Positions 26,423 through 36,109 of a stretch of 64,000 nucleotides of DNA are shown piece by piece. The first letter of the stretch is position 1. Every line of letters begins with the position of its first letter. Position numbers and translations under genes: made by a program. Source of the DNA: Burkholderiales bacterium Ga0077547 (GTDB lineage: Bacteria; Pseudomonadota; Gammaproteobacteria; Burkholderiales; Burkholderiaceae_C); assembly GCA_001464195.1 (NCBI GenBank), contig LNEY01000002.1, forward strand, positions 37,392-101,391, given 5' to 3'. The notes under the pieces are model-generated. The model was not told the DNA's origin and made no database searches. It saw nothing but the letters and a program-made list of their open reading frames with translations.

Positions 26423-27790
26423 TCAGCCGCGAGCGCCCGCCCCCACCGGCAGGCTCAACACAAAGCAGCTGCCGCCGCCTTCGCGCGGCTCGCAGCGCAC
26501 GCGGCCGCGGTGGCGTTCAGCGATCTGCTTGACGAGGCTCAGGCCGAGGCCGACGCCTCCTGCGGTTTCGGCATGGCCGGGCAGGCGGTAGAACGGCTCG
26601 AAGATCCGCTCGCGCAAGGCATCCGGCACGCCACCTCCGCGGTCACACACCCGCACCTCGACCGCTTGCGCGGGGGTCTTCAGCATGATCTCAATGGGGC
26701 TTCCGCCGCCATAACGCTGCGCGTTTTCGATCAGGTTGCGCACCGCGCGGCGCAGCAGCCGCTCGTCGCCTTGCACGCTGGTGGCGCTGCCATCGACGGT
26801 CGCGCCGACGCGTGCGGCTTCCTCGGCAACGAGCCCAAGCACATCGACCGTCTCGTGGCGGTCGATGTCGCGCGCCGCGTCGAGGCGGCTGGCCAGCAGC
26901 ACCTCTTCGACCAGCGCATCGAGTTCGGCGACGTTCTGGTCGATCTCGCGCTTGAGCCGCTCACGCTGCGCAGGGTCGGCGTCTTCGAGCATCGACACCG
27001 CCATGCGCATGCGGGCGAGCGGTGAACGCAACTCGTGGCTGGCGTTGGCGAGCAGCGACTGGTGCGAACGCACCAGCGTCTCGATGCGCGACGCGGCCTG
27101 ATTGAAGCTGGCCGCCACCGCCGCCACCTCGTCGCTGCCACTCACCGCGACCCGGTGACTCAACTCGCCCGCGCCGAACTGCTCGACGCCTTGCCTCAGG
27201 CTTTGCAGGCGACGGGTGAGGCGGCTGACCACCGGCCAGGCCGCAGCCGACACCGCAGCGAACAGCAAGCCAAGCAGCAGCACCAAGCCCGCGCCACCTT
27301 GCCACGTGGGCGACAGAAAAGGCAGTGGCGGCGCACCCGGTGACCCCCGACCATCGCTGGGCCCCTTGCCGCGCCACGGCCGCATCACCCACAGGGTGCG
27401 CCCGTCTGCCAGCGGCACCGCATAGGCACGGTCGCGCGGGTCCGGGGGGGCGGTGGCGTCGTGCGGCTTCGCAGTGGCTGACTTTTGGCGTTCGGCGAAC
27501 AAGGCAGAGGTGGCAATGCGCGCGCCATGCTGGTCGTCGAGGGCCAGCGGCAGACGCAGGCGCTGTGACCAGTCGAGCAGCGCGGTGGCTTGCTCCTCGG
27601 TTGGGGCCTCGTCGCCAGGGATTGAGCGCTCGATCAAGTCGCCCCAGGCCGCCATGCGCTCGGCCAGCACCGAATCGGCACGAATGCGCTCGCCTTCGAT
27701 CTCCCGCTGAAACAGCCAGCCCGATGCGGTAGCGAACAACAACAGCACGAGCACGACCGTGAGGTAGATGCGCAGCGTGAGGGTTTTCAT
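26423..27790 (-). CDS. two-component sensor histidine kinase (CpxA-like)
   Basis: 455 residues. Membrane helices at about 8-25 and 165-190 flank a periplasmic sensor of about 140 residues; a HAMP domain follows. The phosphoacceptor is H252 in ASHELRSPLA; the ATP-binding region has NLIENAQRYGG, DRGGGVP and GVGLGLSLV. It is 27 bases downstream of its response regulator, behind a Spy/CpxP-like gene. That order suggests an envelope-stress system whose periplasmic protein feeds back on the kinase. Confidence 0.92.
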   Translation of the reverse strand: MKTLTLRIYLTVVLVLLLFATASGWLFQREIEGERIRADSVLAERMAAWGDLIERSIPGDEAPTEEQATALLDWSQRLRLPLALDDQHGARIATSALFAERQKSATAKPHDATAPPDPRDRAYAVPLADGRTLWVMRPWRGKGPSDGRGSPGAPPLPFLSPTWQGGAGLVLLLGLLFAAVSAAAWPVVSRLTRRLQSLRQGVEQFGAGELSHRVAVSGSDEVAAVAASFNQAASRIETLVRSHQSLLANASHELRSPLARMRMAVSMLEDADPAQRERLKREIDQNVAELDALVEEVLLASRLDAARDIDRHETVDVLGLVAEEAARVGATVDGSATSVQGDERLLRRAVRNLIENAQRYGGGSPIEIMLKTPAQAVEVRVCDRGGGVPDALRERIFEPFYRLPGHAETAGGVGLGLSLVKQIAERHRGRVRCEPREGGGSCFVLSLPVGAGARG

Positions 27791-27817
27791 GCGGCCTCGG
27801 GCGCGTTCAGTGTGACC

Positions 27818-28546
27818 TCAATCTGCATCTTGTTTCTTGGCGAACACATAGCCTGCCCCACGCACCGTCAACACCCGGCGCGGCTCTTTCGGGTCGTCTT
27901 CGATCAGCGCACGAATGCGCGAGATGTGCACATCAATCGATCGGTCGAAGGCCTCCATCGGGTGACCCTTCAGCGCGTCCATGATCTGGTCGCGCGACAA
28001 CACGCGGCCCGGGCTTTGCGCCAGCACCACCAGCAGCTCGAACTGATGGCTGGTGAGGTCGCAGGGCTTGCCATCCACCCTCGCCACGCGGGCGCCAAGA
28101 TCCACCTCCAGCCGACCAAAGCGCAGCACCTCGTCGGCACCTGGGGGCACTGGCGCGGCGCGACGCAACAAGGCCTTGATGCGGGCCAGCAGCTCGCGCG
28201 GCTCAAAAGGTTTGGGTAGGTAGTCGTCCGCGCCGAGTTCGAGGCCGACGATGCGGTCCATCGGCTCGCCGCGCGCGGTGAGCATCAGCAGCGGCAACGC
28301 GCGGGTGCGCACATCGGCACGCAGCTCACGGCAAAGGTCAAGGCCGTCGCCATCGGGCAGCATCAGGTCGAGCACCACGGCATCGAAGGCCGTTGACGAC
28401 GCAAGCGCAGGCCCTGCCAGCAACTGCTGGCGGCCGGCCGCCAGCGTGCCGGCGACCTCGACCTCGAAGCCCGCCGCACGCAGGTAATCGCCCACCATCG
28501 CCGACAGGCGGGTGTCGTCATCGATCATCAACAGGCGTACGGGCAT
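27818..28546 (-). CDS. OmpR-family response regulator (CpxR-like)
   Basis: 242 residues. The receiver domain has acidic residues in MIDDDTRL, phosphoacceptor D60 in VVLDLMLPDGDG, and the conserved lysine in YLPKPFEPREL. The winged-helix DNA-binding domain has LTSHQFELLVVLAQSPGRVL and SIDVHISRIRALIEDD. It lies between the Spy/CpxP-like gene and the kinase, separated by 15 and 27 bases, and is probably co-transcribed with both. Confidence 0.93.
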   Translation of the reverse strand: MPVRLLMIDDDTRLSAMVGDYLRAAGFEVEVAGTLAAGRQQLLAGPALASSTAFDAVVLDLMLPDGDGLDLCRELRADVRTRALPLLMLTARGEPMDRIVGLELGADDYLPKPFEPRELLARIKALLRRAAPVPPGADEVLRFGRLEVDLGARVARVDGKPCDLTSHQFELLVVLAQSPGRVLSRDQIMDALKGHPMEAFDRSIDVHISRIRALIEDDPKEPRRVLTVRGAGYVFAKKQDAD

Positions 28547-28561
28547 CGCAGTGCAACGGCG

Positions 28562-29137
28562 TTAACTGGCAGGCCGCTGGCCGTCGTGGGCAGGGCCCCC
28601 GTGCCAGCGATGGCTTTTCATCCGCTGCGCCAGTGTCGCACGCTGCTCCGGCGTCAATACGCGGCTGATCTCCAGCATCGCCTGCAGGGTGCGGCGGCTG
28701 GTCTGATCGTGCTGTGCCAGCATCTCCTGGCGCAGTTGCTCAGCGGCGTTCGCATCCACCACCGGTGCGGTGAACAACTGCCGGCTGCGCTCGAACAAGC
28801 CACGCCCTGCCGCACGCTGCGCCTGCAGGTCCTTGGAGGCGGCCACAGCGATCTGCTTTACCTGCACCCGCTGCGCATCGGTGGCCTGCAGCTTGCCGAG
28901 GATGCGATCGACTCGACGCTCAATGCGCTCGGGCGAGCCCCCGAAGAGCCCTGGCCCGAAGGGTCCCGAGCCGGACATGGCCGCGTGATGTCCCGAGCGT
29001 CCGCCGTGCGGACCGTCGGCCCAGGCGGCCGCGCCGAATGCCGTGGCCGCCATGGCGATCAGCCCGACCATCGCCCATCGTCCGGCGCTCTGCTGAAGCA
29101 CTACTGATTTGAATTTGCCGTTTTGTGCCTGTGCCAT
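28562..29137 (-). CDS. Spy/CpxP-family periplasmic protein
   Basis: 191 residues from the ATG at 29137, which has AGGAG seven bases upstream. An N-terminal hydrophobic segment ends at AAAWA, a likely signal peptide though preceded by about 25 polar residues. The mature part is His/Gly-rich (GPHGGRSGHHAAMSG) and then helical, with one LTxxQ motif (LTPEQRATLAQ) near residue 170. Spy and CpxP act as periplasmic chaperones or inhibitors of the Cpx kinase. It is first in the operon. Confidence 0.82.
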   Translation of the reverse strand: MAQAQNGKFKSVVLQQSAGRWAMVGLIAMAATAFGAAAWADGPHGGRSGHHAAMSGSGPFGPGLFGGSPERIERRVDRILGKLQATDAQRVQVKQIAVAASKDLQAQRAAGRGLFERSRQLFTAPVVDANAAEQLRQEMLAQHDQTSRRTLQAMLEISRVLTPEQRATLAQRMKSHRWHGGPAHDGQRPAS

Positions 29138-29275
29138 GACATGCTCCTGTTCAACCTGGTTCGAACGCCGAACGGCATCGATACCTGAGGCCATGCTGGT
29201 CGGCTCGGGTGAAGTGGCGGTGGCTGGGCGGTAAAGATCTGTGAACGCCGCCGGCAGCGGCGCGCTTGCCGGGGG

Positions 29276-32119
29276 CTATTTGGTCGAGACCGGCGGCTCG
29301 TGGTGGCCCGAGAAAAAGGCGCGCAGGTGCTTCAGGATCAGGTTCAGATCCAGCGGCTTGGTCCAGTAGCCATCGACACCGCTCTGCTTGGCCAGCTCCT
29401 GCTGCTGCGGCAGCGCGTCGGCCGTGACGGCAATCACATGCATCAGGCGCGTGCCGGGGCTCTGGCGGATCTGCCGCACGATGTCCAGGCCCGACATGTC
29501 GGGCAGGTTCATGTCGGTGAGCAGCAGTTCGGGCTGTTCTGCACGTGCGAGCTTCAGCCCCTCGGCTCCGGTGGACGCTTCGAGCAGGCGCCAGTTACCG
29601 AGCCGCGCGAACACCTCACGCATCAGCATGGCGTTCACCGGGTCGTCTTCGATGTAGAGCGCGGTGCCGCCCACGGCCTCGATCCAGTCGGTCTGGGCCG
29701 GCATCGCGTCGGTCGAATCCGGCCCGCGCCGCGAGCCCTTCGCCTGAGGCAGCGTGACGGTGAAGCACGAACCGGTGTGCGGTGTGGAGGTGACATCGAT
29801 GGTGCCACTCATGCCCTGGGTCAGCTCACGGGCGATGACCAGCCCCAGTCCGGTGCCCTCGATCTGTGTCTTCTCGGCGCCCACGCGATTGAAGGGCTGG
29901 AACAGCTGATCGAGTTGCGACGGCGTCATGCCCACGCCCGTGTCCTCGATGCGGAGCTGCACCTTGGTGTTCCCCAACGGCTCGACGGCGATGGTCACCT
30001 GCCCGCCAGTGCGGTTGTACTTGATGGCGTTGGACAGCAGGTTGATGAACAGCTGGTCCATGCCGCGGCGATCGGCCTTGGCATACAGCCCCATCTCGTG
30101 CCCGACGAATTCGACCCGTACCGCGCGCTCCAAAGCCAGCGGCTGCAGCAGCGAGATGCCGTTGGACACCACTTGATTGATCGACACCGCCTCGCGCTGC
30201 AACGAGAACATGTGCTGCTCGATGCGCGAGAGCTCCAGCACGTCGTTGACCAGGCTGAGCAGCCGAGTGCCCGAGGTGCGTATGGTTTGCACGCGCTGCT
30301 TCTGGATGCCGGTCAGCGGCTCCTTGCGGTCGCCTTCGAGCAGTTGCGCGAATCCGAGGATGCCATTGAGCGGCGTGCGCAACTCATGGCTGATGCGCGA
30401 CAGCAGTTCACTCTTGCCGCGATTGGCTTCCCGGGTTTCGGCCATTTCTTGGCGCAGCAGTTCCAGCGCCCGCTCTTCGGTGATGTCGCGGCAGACGCCG
30501 ATCAGCACCGGCGTGCGGGTCCGCTCCCGTGTGGCCTGCGCGCGGGTGACAAATTCGATCTGACGTGAGTCGCCGCCCGGGGTGACCACGCCCAGCACCT
30601 CACGCTGGATGCCGCCCGACACCGCCGCCAGGCTGATGAACGCCTGCGCGCGCTCGCGCTCTGCCGGAGCCAGCATGTCCAGCCATTGTCCGAGCACGAA
30701 CGAAGTCGATGAATCGACAGCCAGGCCGTGGACGGCGCAGGCATTGCGGTCCAGCGTGATGGTGGCGGTCGACAGGCTCAACTCGAAGATGCCGATGCCA
30801 GCCGCCTGCGAGGCCAGCTCCCATTGCTGGCCAGCGCGCGCGATCTCGGCCGCGGCGCGCTCCGACTCGGTCACGTCGGCGGCGAAGCCATGCCACAGCA
30901 CACTGCCATCGGGCATTCGCCGCGGGCTTGCGAATCCACTGACCACCCGCTGCCCAGCCTGCGGGAGCTGCACGCGGAAGGTCTGCGACCAGGGCTGATT
31001 AGCGGCCGCCGCCGCCTCGATCTGCATCGCGAAGCTTTTGCGATCGTCCGGGTGCACGCGCGCGACCAGCGCCTGGCCGTCCTGGGCCAGCTCCTCGGGC
31101 GTCAGCTCAAACAGCTGGCGGATGCTCTCGCTGGTGTAGGGGAAGTAGCCAGTGCCGTCGGGGCGGGTCAGGTACTGGTACAGCACCCCCGGCACGTGCT
31201 GCGCCAGAAGTCGCAGCGTGTCGGACACCTCGCGCTCGTGGCGCTCGACACCAATGCGATGCGTGACATCCTGCGCCGTTCCCCGGTAGCCCTTGAATTG
31301 CCCATCGCTGCGGAACTTGGCGATCGCGCTGTAGGAAATCAATCGATCCCCCAGCGGCGTGGGCTTCAACACCACGACGCGCGCAAAGGACTGCATGCGG
31401 TCAAGCACCTGAAGGAAGCTCAGCGTCGGCTCGACCACGCGGCCGGCACCGTCGCGTATCGGAGAGTCCGGCGGTTGACGGCCCAGATGGCCGGCCGCCG
31501 TCAGGCCCGTCAGGTCTTCAAATCGGTCAGACAGCCAGGTGTAGCGATGGGCGGAATCGGTTTCCCAGAGCCAGTCGCTGGACGCCGAGGCGAAATCGAG
31601 CAGCCTGCGCTCGCTGATCTGCAGCTTGAACACGATCTCATGGCTGGCTGCCGCTTCGGTGGCGCCCAGGGCCAGATCCCTCAGCCACTGCTGTTGTTCG
31701 GGGCTCAGTGAACGCGGCCGCTGGCTCATCACGAGCAACATGCCCAGCAGTTCACCCTCGAACTCGATCGGATGCCCCGCATAGCTGCGAACGGCCGGTG
31801 CGCCGCTGACCAGCGGGTGGCGCTCGAAGCGCGGGTCGGCCAACGCGTCGGGCACCTCGAAGGTTGCGCCGCCGCGCAGGCCATGCGCGCAGAACGACAG
31901 ATCGAGCGGAATGTTCAAGGACGCCATGCCCAACGGCGCCTTGAACCACTGTTGCTGCTCGCCCACCAGGCTGATGGCGGCGAACTCGCTGCCGGTGAGT
32001 TGCGCTGCGCTGCGCACGAAGAGCCCGAACACCGAATCGGGCTGCGCCGACAGCAGTTGCAGCTTCCGCCGCCGATCCGACAGTGGTGCTGCGCCAGCGT
32101 CAAAGGCGGCCTCAGGCAT
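29276..32119 (-). CDS. hybrid sensor histidine kinase with GAF, PAS and receiver domains
   Basis: About 947 residues from the ATG at 32119 (a GTG at 32143 is possible). No membrane helix is evident, so it should sense a cytoplasmic signal. Order: GAF domain (about 15-155), three PAS/PAC units (about 165-545), HisKA with H578 in ISHELRTPLNG, HATPase with NAIKYN and GTGLGLVIARE, and a C-terminal receiver with D869 in LLLTDMNLPDMSG. The GAF part resembles that of the GAF-GGDEF protein at 37.4-38.4 kb (both contain QQWFK/RQWFK and FCAHG/FCPHA-type stretches). Confidence 0.9.
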   Translation of the reverse strand: MPEAAFDAGAAPLSDRRRKLQLLSAQPDSVFGLFVRSAAQLTGSEFAAISLVGEQQQWFKAPLGMASLNIPLDLSFCAHGLRGGATFEVPDALADPRFERHPLVSGAPAVRSYAGHPIEFEGELLGMLLVMSQRPRSLSPEQQQWLRDLALGATEAAASHEIVFKLQISERRLLDFASASSDWLWETDSAHRYTWLSDRFEDLTGLTAAGHLGRQPPDSPIRDGAGRVVEPTLSFLQVLDRMQSFARVVVLKPTPLGDRLISYSAIAKFRSDGQFKGYRGTAQDVTHRIGVERHEREVSDTLRLLAQHVPGVLYQYLTRPDGTGYFPYTSESIRQLFELTPEELAQDGQALVARVHPDDRKSFAMQIEAAAAANQPWSQTFRVQLPQAGQRVVSGFASPRRMPDGSVLWHGFAADVTESERAAAEIARAGQQWELASQAAGIGIFELSLSTATITLDRNACAVHGLAVDSSTSFVLGQWLDMLAPAERERAQAFISLAAVSGGIQREVLGVVTPGGDSRQIEFVTRAQATRERTRTPVLIGVCRDITEERALELLRQEMAETREANRGKSELLSRISHELRTPLNGILGFAQLLEGDRKEPLTGIQKQRVQTIRTSGTRLLSLVNDVLELSRIEQHMFSLQREAVSINQVVSNGISLLQPLALERAVRVEFVGHEMGLYAKADRRGMDQLFINLLSNAIKYNRTGGQVTIAVEPLGNTKVQLRIEDTGVGMTPSQLDQLFQPFNRVGAEKTQIEGTGLGLVIARELTQGMSGTIDVTSTPHTGSCFTVTLPQAKGSRRGPDSTDAMPAQTDWIEAVGGTALYIEDDPVNAMLMREVFARLGNWRLLEASTGAEGLKLARAEQPELLLTDMNLPDMSGLDIVRQIRQSPGTRLMHVIAVTADALPQQQELAKQSGVDGYWTKPLDLNLILKHLRAFFSGHHEPPVSTK

Positions 32120-32309
32120 GAGGCCTTGCCACCTTTGAAACACCCCTGCGATGGTTGTATCGCGCTGCCAACCGCACCATGCCTGCTCGCCTTGCGCCGA
32201 CTACCGTGGATCGGCCCGCGTCGCAGTGTAGTGGCAGCCGTGCGCACCCTCTCCGCGCGCCCGCGTGGCCGTTGGCATCCGCACCACAAGCGATGCCGGC
32301 ACAGGGCAA

Positions 32310-32342
32310 CAAAAAAGCCGCCGAGAAGAACCCGGCGGCTTC
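32310..32342 (-). terminator. Rho-independent terminator after the CsbD gene
   Basis: On the minus strand AAGCCGCCG and CGGCGGCTT pair with a 9-base loop, then TTTTTTGTT follows. It lies 20 bases past the csbD-like stop. Confidence 0.88.
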
Positions 32343-32361
32343 GACGCGACGATCTGGATCG

Positions 32362-32547
32362 TCAGACCTTGTCGATGATGTCCTTGAGCTTCTCCTTGGC
32401 ATCACCTTGGCCGGACTGGATCTTGCCGGACAGCTTGTCCAGCTTGCCTTCGACCTCCAGGCTCTTGTTGCCCGTGGCCTTGCCGGCCACTTCCTTGACA
32501 GCGCCCTTGACCTGTTCGACGCGACCCTGGATCTGATCCTTGTTCAT
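32362..32547 (-). CDS. CsbD-family stress protein
   Basis: 61 residues, MNKDQIQGRVEQVKGAVKEV at the start, which is the CsbD signature, followed by a Lys/Gly/Glu-rich helix pair. CsbD proteins are abundant general-stress proteins of unknown mechanism. CAGGAG lies seven bases before the ATG at 32547, and a strong terminator follows. The frame extends upstream to 32796, but those codons do not look like protein. Confidence 0.9.
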   Translation of the reverse strand: MNKDQIQGRVEQVKGAVKEVAGKATGNKSLEVEGKLDKLSGKIQSGQGDAKEKLKDIIDKV

Positions 32548-32650
32548 GTGAATCTCCTGTTCAAGTGGATGAAAGCATCGGCAGCTCCCGCCTTGCGGCT
32601 CGGGCCCCGACCGATGAATCCACTGTGCCGAAGCGGCGTTTGATGATCTG

Positions 32651-33052
32651 TCAGGGTGCGGCGTGGCCGTCTGTAGGACGACACCTGCGCCGCAGTCGCG
32701 CTGCCAGCGCACGCACCTCTGTGTCGGGTGCGGTGCCGCCGAGGTGTGAATCGCCTGCGACTGCCGCTTGCACCAGTCGCTTGAGGGTCGAGACATGCGG
32801 CGTGACCGTGCCGAAGAAAAGCACCTCGTCTCCGCGAGCGATCAGCAGCGTGGGGAAGTTCTCCACTTCCACCGCACCGACCAGTTCGGCCTGGTCCTCA
32901 ATGTCGATCCAGAGCGCTTCGATGTCAGCCCCGGCGTGCGCGCTGATCGCGCCGTCGAAGTCGGCACGGTAGCCGCGACAGCTGCCGCACCACTCGGCAC
33001 ACAGGCAGGCTACGGTGAGGCGCAGCGGCGAGGAAGGCGCGACGGCAGTCAT
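32651..33052 (-). CDS. thioredoxin-family protein
   Basis: 133 residues from the ATG at 33052 (a GTG at 33082 is the alternative). It has a thioredoxin fold with the active site WCGSCR near residues 20-25 and cis-proline region VENFPTLLIARGDEVLFFG. The fifty C-terminal residues are basic and not typical. No signal peptide, so it is presumably cytoplasmic. It lies 57 bases downstream of yciH on the same strand. Confidence 0.82.
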   Translation of the reverse strand: MTAVAPSSPLRLTVACLCAEWCGSCRGYRADFDGAISAHAGADIEALWIDIEDQAELVGAVEVENFPTLLIARGDEVLFFGTVTPHVSTLKRLVQAAVAGDSHLGGTAPDTEVRALAARLRRRCRPTDGHAAP

Positions 33053-33109
33053 GCGCGGTGGCCAACGCCGCGTCGCGGACACGCGGGTGAGTAGCGATAC
33101 ACCGTCACA

Positions 33110-33472
33110 TCAACCGCCGACTCGCTTGACGGTCATGCCAACAGCCTGCAGCCGCTGCACGATCCGGTCGCGGTGCTCGCCCTGAATCTCGATGACGCCG
33201 TCCTTGACCGTGCCACCCGAGCCGCAGGCGGCCTTCAGCTCACGCCCCAGTTCAGCGAGAGCCTCCGCTTCGAGCCCGAGTCCGCGCACCACGGTGACGC
33301 CCTTGCACTTGCGGCCCTGGGTTTCGCGAGACACCCGCACGATGCCGTCGCCGGCTGCGATCGGCGCCTGCATCGTGCAGGCGCACTGGTCAATGGGCCT
33401 TCGGCAAGACGGACACATGCGCCCGCCGTCGGTCGAGTAAACCAGCCCGCCGGCGAGGGTGCGACTCTTCAT
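33110..33472 (-). CDS. yciH: translation initiation factor Sui1/YciH family protein
   Basis: 120 residues. The N-terminal cysteine cluster GRMCPSCRRPIDQCAC is followed by the SUI1 domain with GRKCKGVTVVRGL and IEIQGEHRDRIVQRL. Bacterial YciH resembles eIF1 and may affect start-site fidelity. The ATG at 33472 fits the family start (LVYSTDGGRMC by residue 20); the frame opens eight codons further. Confidence 0.9.
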   Translation of the reverse strand: MKSRTLAGGLVYSTDGGRMCPSCRRPIDQCACTMQAPIAAGDGIVRVSRETQGRKCKGVTVVRGLGLEAEALAELGRELKAACGSGGTVKDGVIEIQGEHRDRIVQRLQAVGMTVKRVGG

Positions 33473-33586
33473 GGTGTGCTGTACATCCGAGATCAATACG
33501 CTGCATTGAACGCAGCGCCGGAGCGTACAACAGCTCGCCAGGGTCAGGCGCTTGCGCGAAAGCGACGCCCGACCATGCGATGGCGA

Positions 33587-34597
33587 TCAGGCGGATTTGG
33601 CCAGCCAGCGCCGAGCAAAAACGCCGACCAATCCCGCAAAAAACATGGCGTACGTTGTCGGCTCCGGAATCGAGGATGCGATCCGGTAATCGGTACCCGA
33701 AGCCGCTGTCAGCGTCAGGCCATCTTCCAGCACCAGATCGCCGATGGTGGCGGAGTTGAAGAAATCGGTGTTGACCCAGTCATCCCCATTCACAGAGAGC
33801 TCGACATCCAGCAGGTACTGCTGTCCTGCCACCATTTCGAAATCGACGATGGACAGAACTTCGTCGAACTCGCCAATCCGATCGCCGCTCGACAGTTGCC
33901 AAAATGACCTTCTGGGAGCACAAAAGGGGTTGCAGACGATGTCATCCAGTGACCACAAGTTCACACGCAATCCCCAGCTCCCGCCGCTTTCTTGGCGTTC
34001 AAAGCCAGGCTCGATCGACCCGGTTGTCACATGGCTGAGCACCCCTTCAACACGGAAGCTGGTGGATAAAAGCCCCCCGGTGTCCGCCGTCCAGAGTTCG
34101 CGCCAAGTGCTGTACGCATTGGCAGCGGTGTAAACGTAGTAGTACTCCTTGCTGTCTGGTTCTGTGGGGTCTGTGAGGTAGTAGCCGACGCCCGACCCTG
34201 TGGAGCTCGCACGCACGCCATTCACGCCGTAATCGGATCGCGCCGCTGCCTGGGCGGTGCCACTTGCAATCGGACCCAGCACAGGGCCGCCCAACTGCAT
34301 ATCTGCCGTACGTGAACCGGTCACCACAGAAGCGTCTGACGCGGAGTCCTCGAACAACTCCGTCTTGATCTGCATGCTGCCGACATCGTCGACTTGAGCG
34401 AAGACGTCTATCGAGCTCTCCAAGCCCGGCGCACAGTTGGCACGCAAACCCCCGGGGCACGGGTAACTGATGCGTTGGGACAGCGCGGACCCTGCCGTGG
34501 CCATGAGCAGCAATGCCACGCCGGCGGTCCGGGCGATCGCGAGCCCGGAAACGGAGGGAATCGATTGGTGCCAGGACGATTGCGCGCAGGTAGCCAT
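33587..34597 (-). CDS. PEP-CTERM sorting domain protein
   Basis: 336 residues. The ATG at 34597 has CGAGGAG upstream; a signal peptide ends near GSALS. The body is beta-rich and of unknown function. The C-terminus is a sorting tag: PEPTTYAMFFAGLVGVFARR, meaning a PEP motif, hydrophobic helix and basic end. Such proteins are processed by exosortase and go to the surface or the extracellular matrix in exopolysaccharide-producing Gram-negatives. No exosortase gene is in the window. Cysteines appear early (YPCPGGLRANC) and in a CNPFCAP loop. Confidence 0.87.
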   Translation of the reverse strand: MATCAQSSWHQSIPSVSGLAIARTAGVALLLMATAGSALSQRISYPCPGGLRANCAPGLESSIDVFAQVDDVGSMQIKTELFEDSASDASVVTGSRTADMQLGGPVLGPIASGTAQAAARSDYGVNGVRASSTGSGVGYYLTDPTEPDSKEYYYVYTAANAYSTWRELWTADTGGLLSTSFRVEGVLSHVTTGSIEPGFERQESGGSWGLRVNLWSLDDIVCNPFCAPRRSFWQLSSGDRIGEFDEVLSIVDFEMVAGQQYLLDVELSVNGDDWVNTDFFNSATIGDLVLEDGLTLTAASGTDYRIASSIPEPTTYAMFFAGLVGVFARRWLAKSA

Positions 34598-34930
34598 CTT
34601 TGTCTCCTCGTGGTCGCAAGTGAAGGTCGCACGCACACACGCCGGCTCGGCGAGAAGTGGTCAGGTTGTGATCGGCCCATTCAAAGGCCAGACATCAACG
34701 ATCCGTGAAATTTTCCCGGCCGCGTCAGAAAACGCAACCCCTTGTTTCGAGGGTGAGGTAGACACCTCGCGCGCAGACACTGGTCGGCCATCAGGCCAAG
34801 CCCAGATGGCAGCACAAGCCCGATCTCAACGCACCATAATCATGCGCTGGCGCACCGTTTATGGGCTTATTTGAGCGACCACGGCAGTCTGGTGATCGTG
34901 CTTCCACAACGACAACAACGAGAGACACGC
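34598..34930. other. 333-base divergent gap between the PEP-CTERM gene and the porin gene
   Basis: It holds the promoters of both genes. Local AT enrichment at about 34842-34873 (ATAATCATGCGC then TTTATGGGCTTATTTGAG) suits the porin promoter. No gene or clear repeat was seen. Confidence 0.5.
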
Positions 34931-36063
34931 ATGCATTTCAATGAGGGAACCCGTTCGGTATTACTCGCGGCGGCCTTGGCTGCCATGTCGACACAGGCCA
35001 CTGCCGGAGCCCGGTACGACTTCGGCGACGACCAGTACGTGACCTTCGGCATCGGCGCGCGCTACACGTACACCCATGCCGAACGCCCGTCCGCCGACGG
35101 TGGGGGTCATGTCAACAACCCGAACCTGGACAGTGCGCGGCTGTTCTTCGGCGCCTCGCTCAACAAGTACGTCAAGGCCACCTTCAACACCGAATGGGAC
35201 GGCACGACGGAACGAATCCGAAAGCTGGACATGTACGCCCAGTTCGAATTCGCGCCCGAATTCAACATCTGGGCCGGCCGGTTCGTGGGGCCGAGCGAAC
35301 GCGCCAACATGGCCGGGCCGTACTACTCGGTCGGCGGCGGTTACTGGCCCTGTGTGTCATCCCGCTACGGCTGCAACGGCGGCACCTACGTGGCACGTGA
35401 CGACGGTGTGGCGGTCTGGGGCAACGTGGCCGAGAGCCGTCTGGGCTACTCCATCGGTGTGTTCGAGGGCCGCAACTTCGGCATCGGCGCGCTCAACCGG
35501 TTTCAGGCCGACCGGGCCGGCCTGAAAACTTCCAACGATCTGATGTATTCAGGCCGGCTGCAATACGATTTCTGGGACCTGGAGACCGGCTACTTCAGCA
35601 CGGCCGACCACCTGGGCAAGGCGGACATTCTGGCCATCGGCATGGCGTTCAGGCACCAGAAGAACGGCGTGATCACCCTGCTCGGCACGGGAGACTACGA
35701 CAGCTACAACCTCGACTTTCAGCTGGAGAAGAACTTCAAGGGCTCTGGTGCCTTCGGGCTCGAAGCGGCCTACTACGACTACGACACCGATGGCTTGGTG
35801 CGCAGCGAGCAAGGCAAGGCTACTCGGCAGGGGTGTCGTATGTATTCGAACGCGAGGTGGGCTGGGGCCGCTTTCAGCCCTTCGTGCACTGGCAGCGATT
35901 CGATGCCGACAACGACGTCACGACCAAGCAAATCGACTTCGGTCTCAATTACGTGATCGCCGAGCAAAACGCCATGGTCACCGCCACCTACTCACGCAAC
36001 AAGGTGGATCAGGGTGGCGAAAATCTGAGCCGATTCGTCCTCGCGTTGCAGCTTCAGTACTGA
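34931..36063 (+). pseudogene. outer-membrane porin (OprO/OprP-like) broken by a one-base frameshift
   Basis: A signal peptide ends at TQATA and the body is porin-like beta-strand sequence (ARYDFGDDQYVTFGIGARYT onward). The first frame ends at 35956, but after about 35817 its protein becomes nonsense. The frame one base earlier continues as GYSAGVSYVFEREVGWGRFQ and ends FVLALQLQY, a proper porin C-terminus with a terminal aromatic residue. One missing G in AAGGC near 35816-35820 explains this. Restored, the protein is 377 residues. It is either a real recent mutation or a sequencing error; the reading is otherwise clean on both sides. Confidence 0.85.
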
Positions 36064-36109
36064 CGCAAGCGCAGGCGCCGCGCCCAGTCGCCTGGGCGGC
36101 GGCGCAGCG

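Noticed and set aside
26190-26591. 133-codon frame on the plus strand after the orphan gene
   Set aside because: Its second half is antisense to the kinase gene and the first half has no family features or ribosome binding site.
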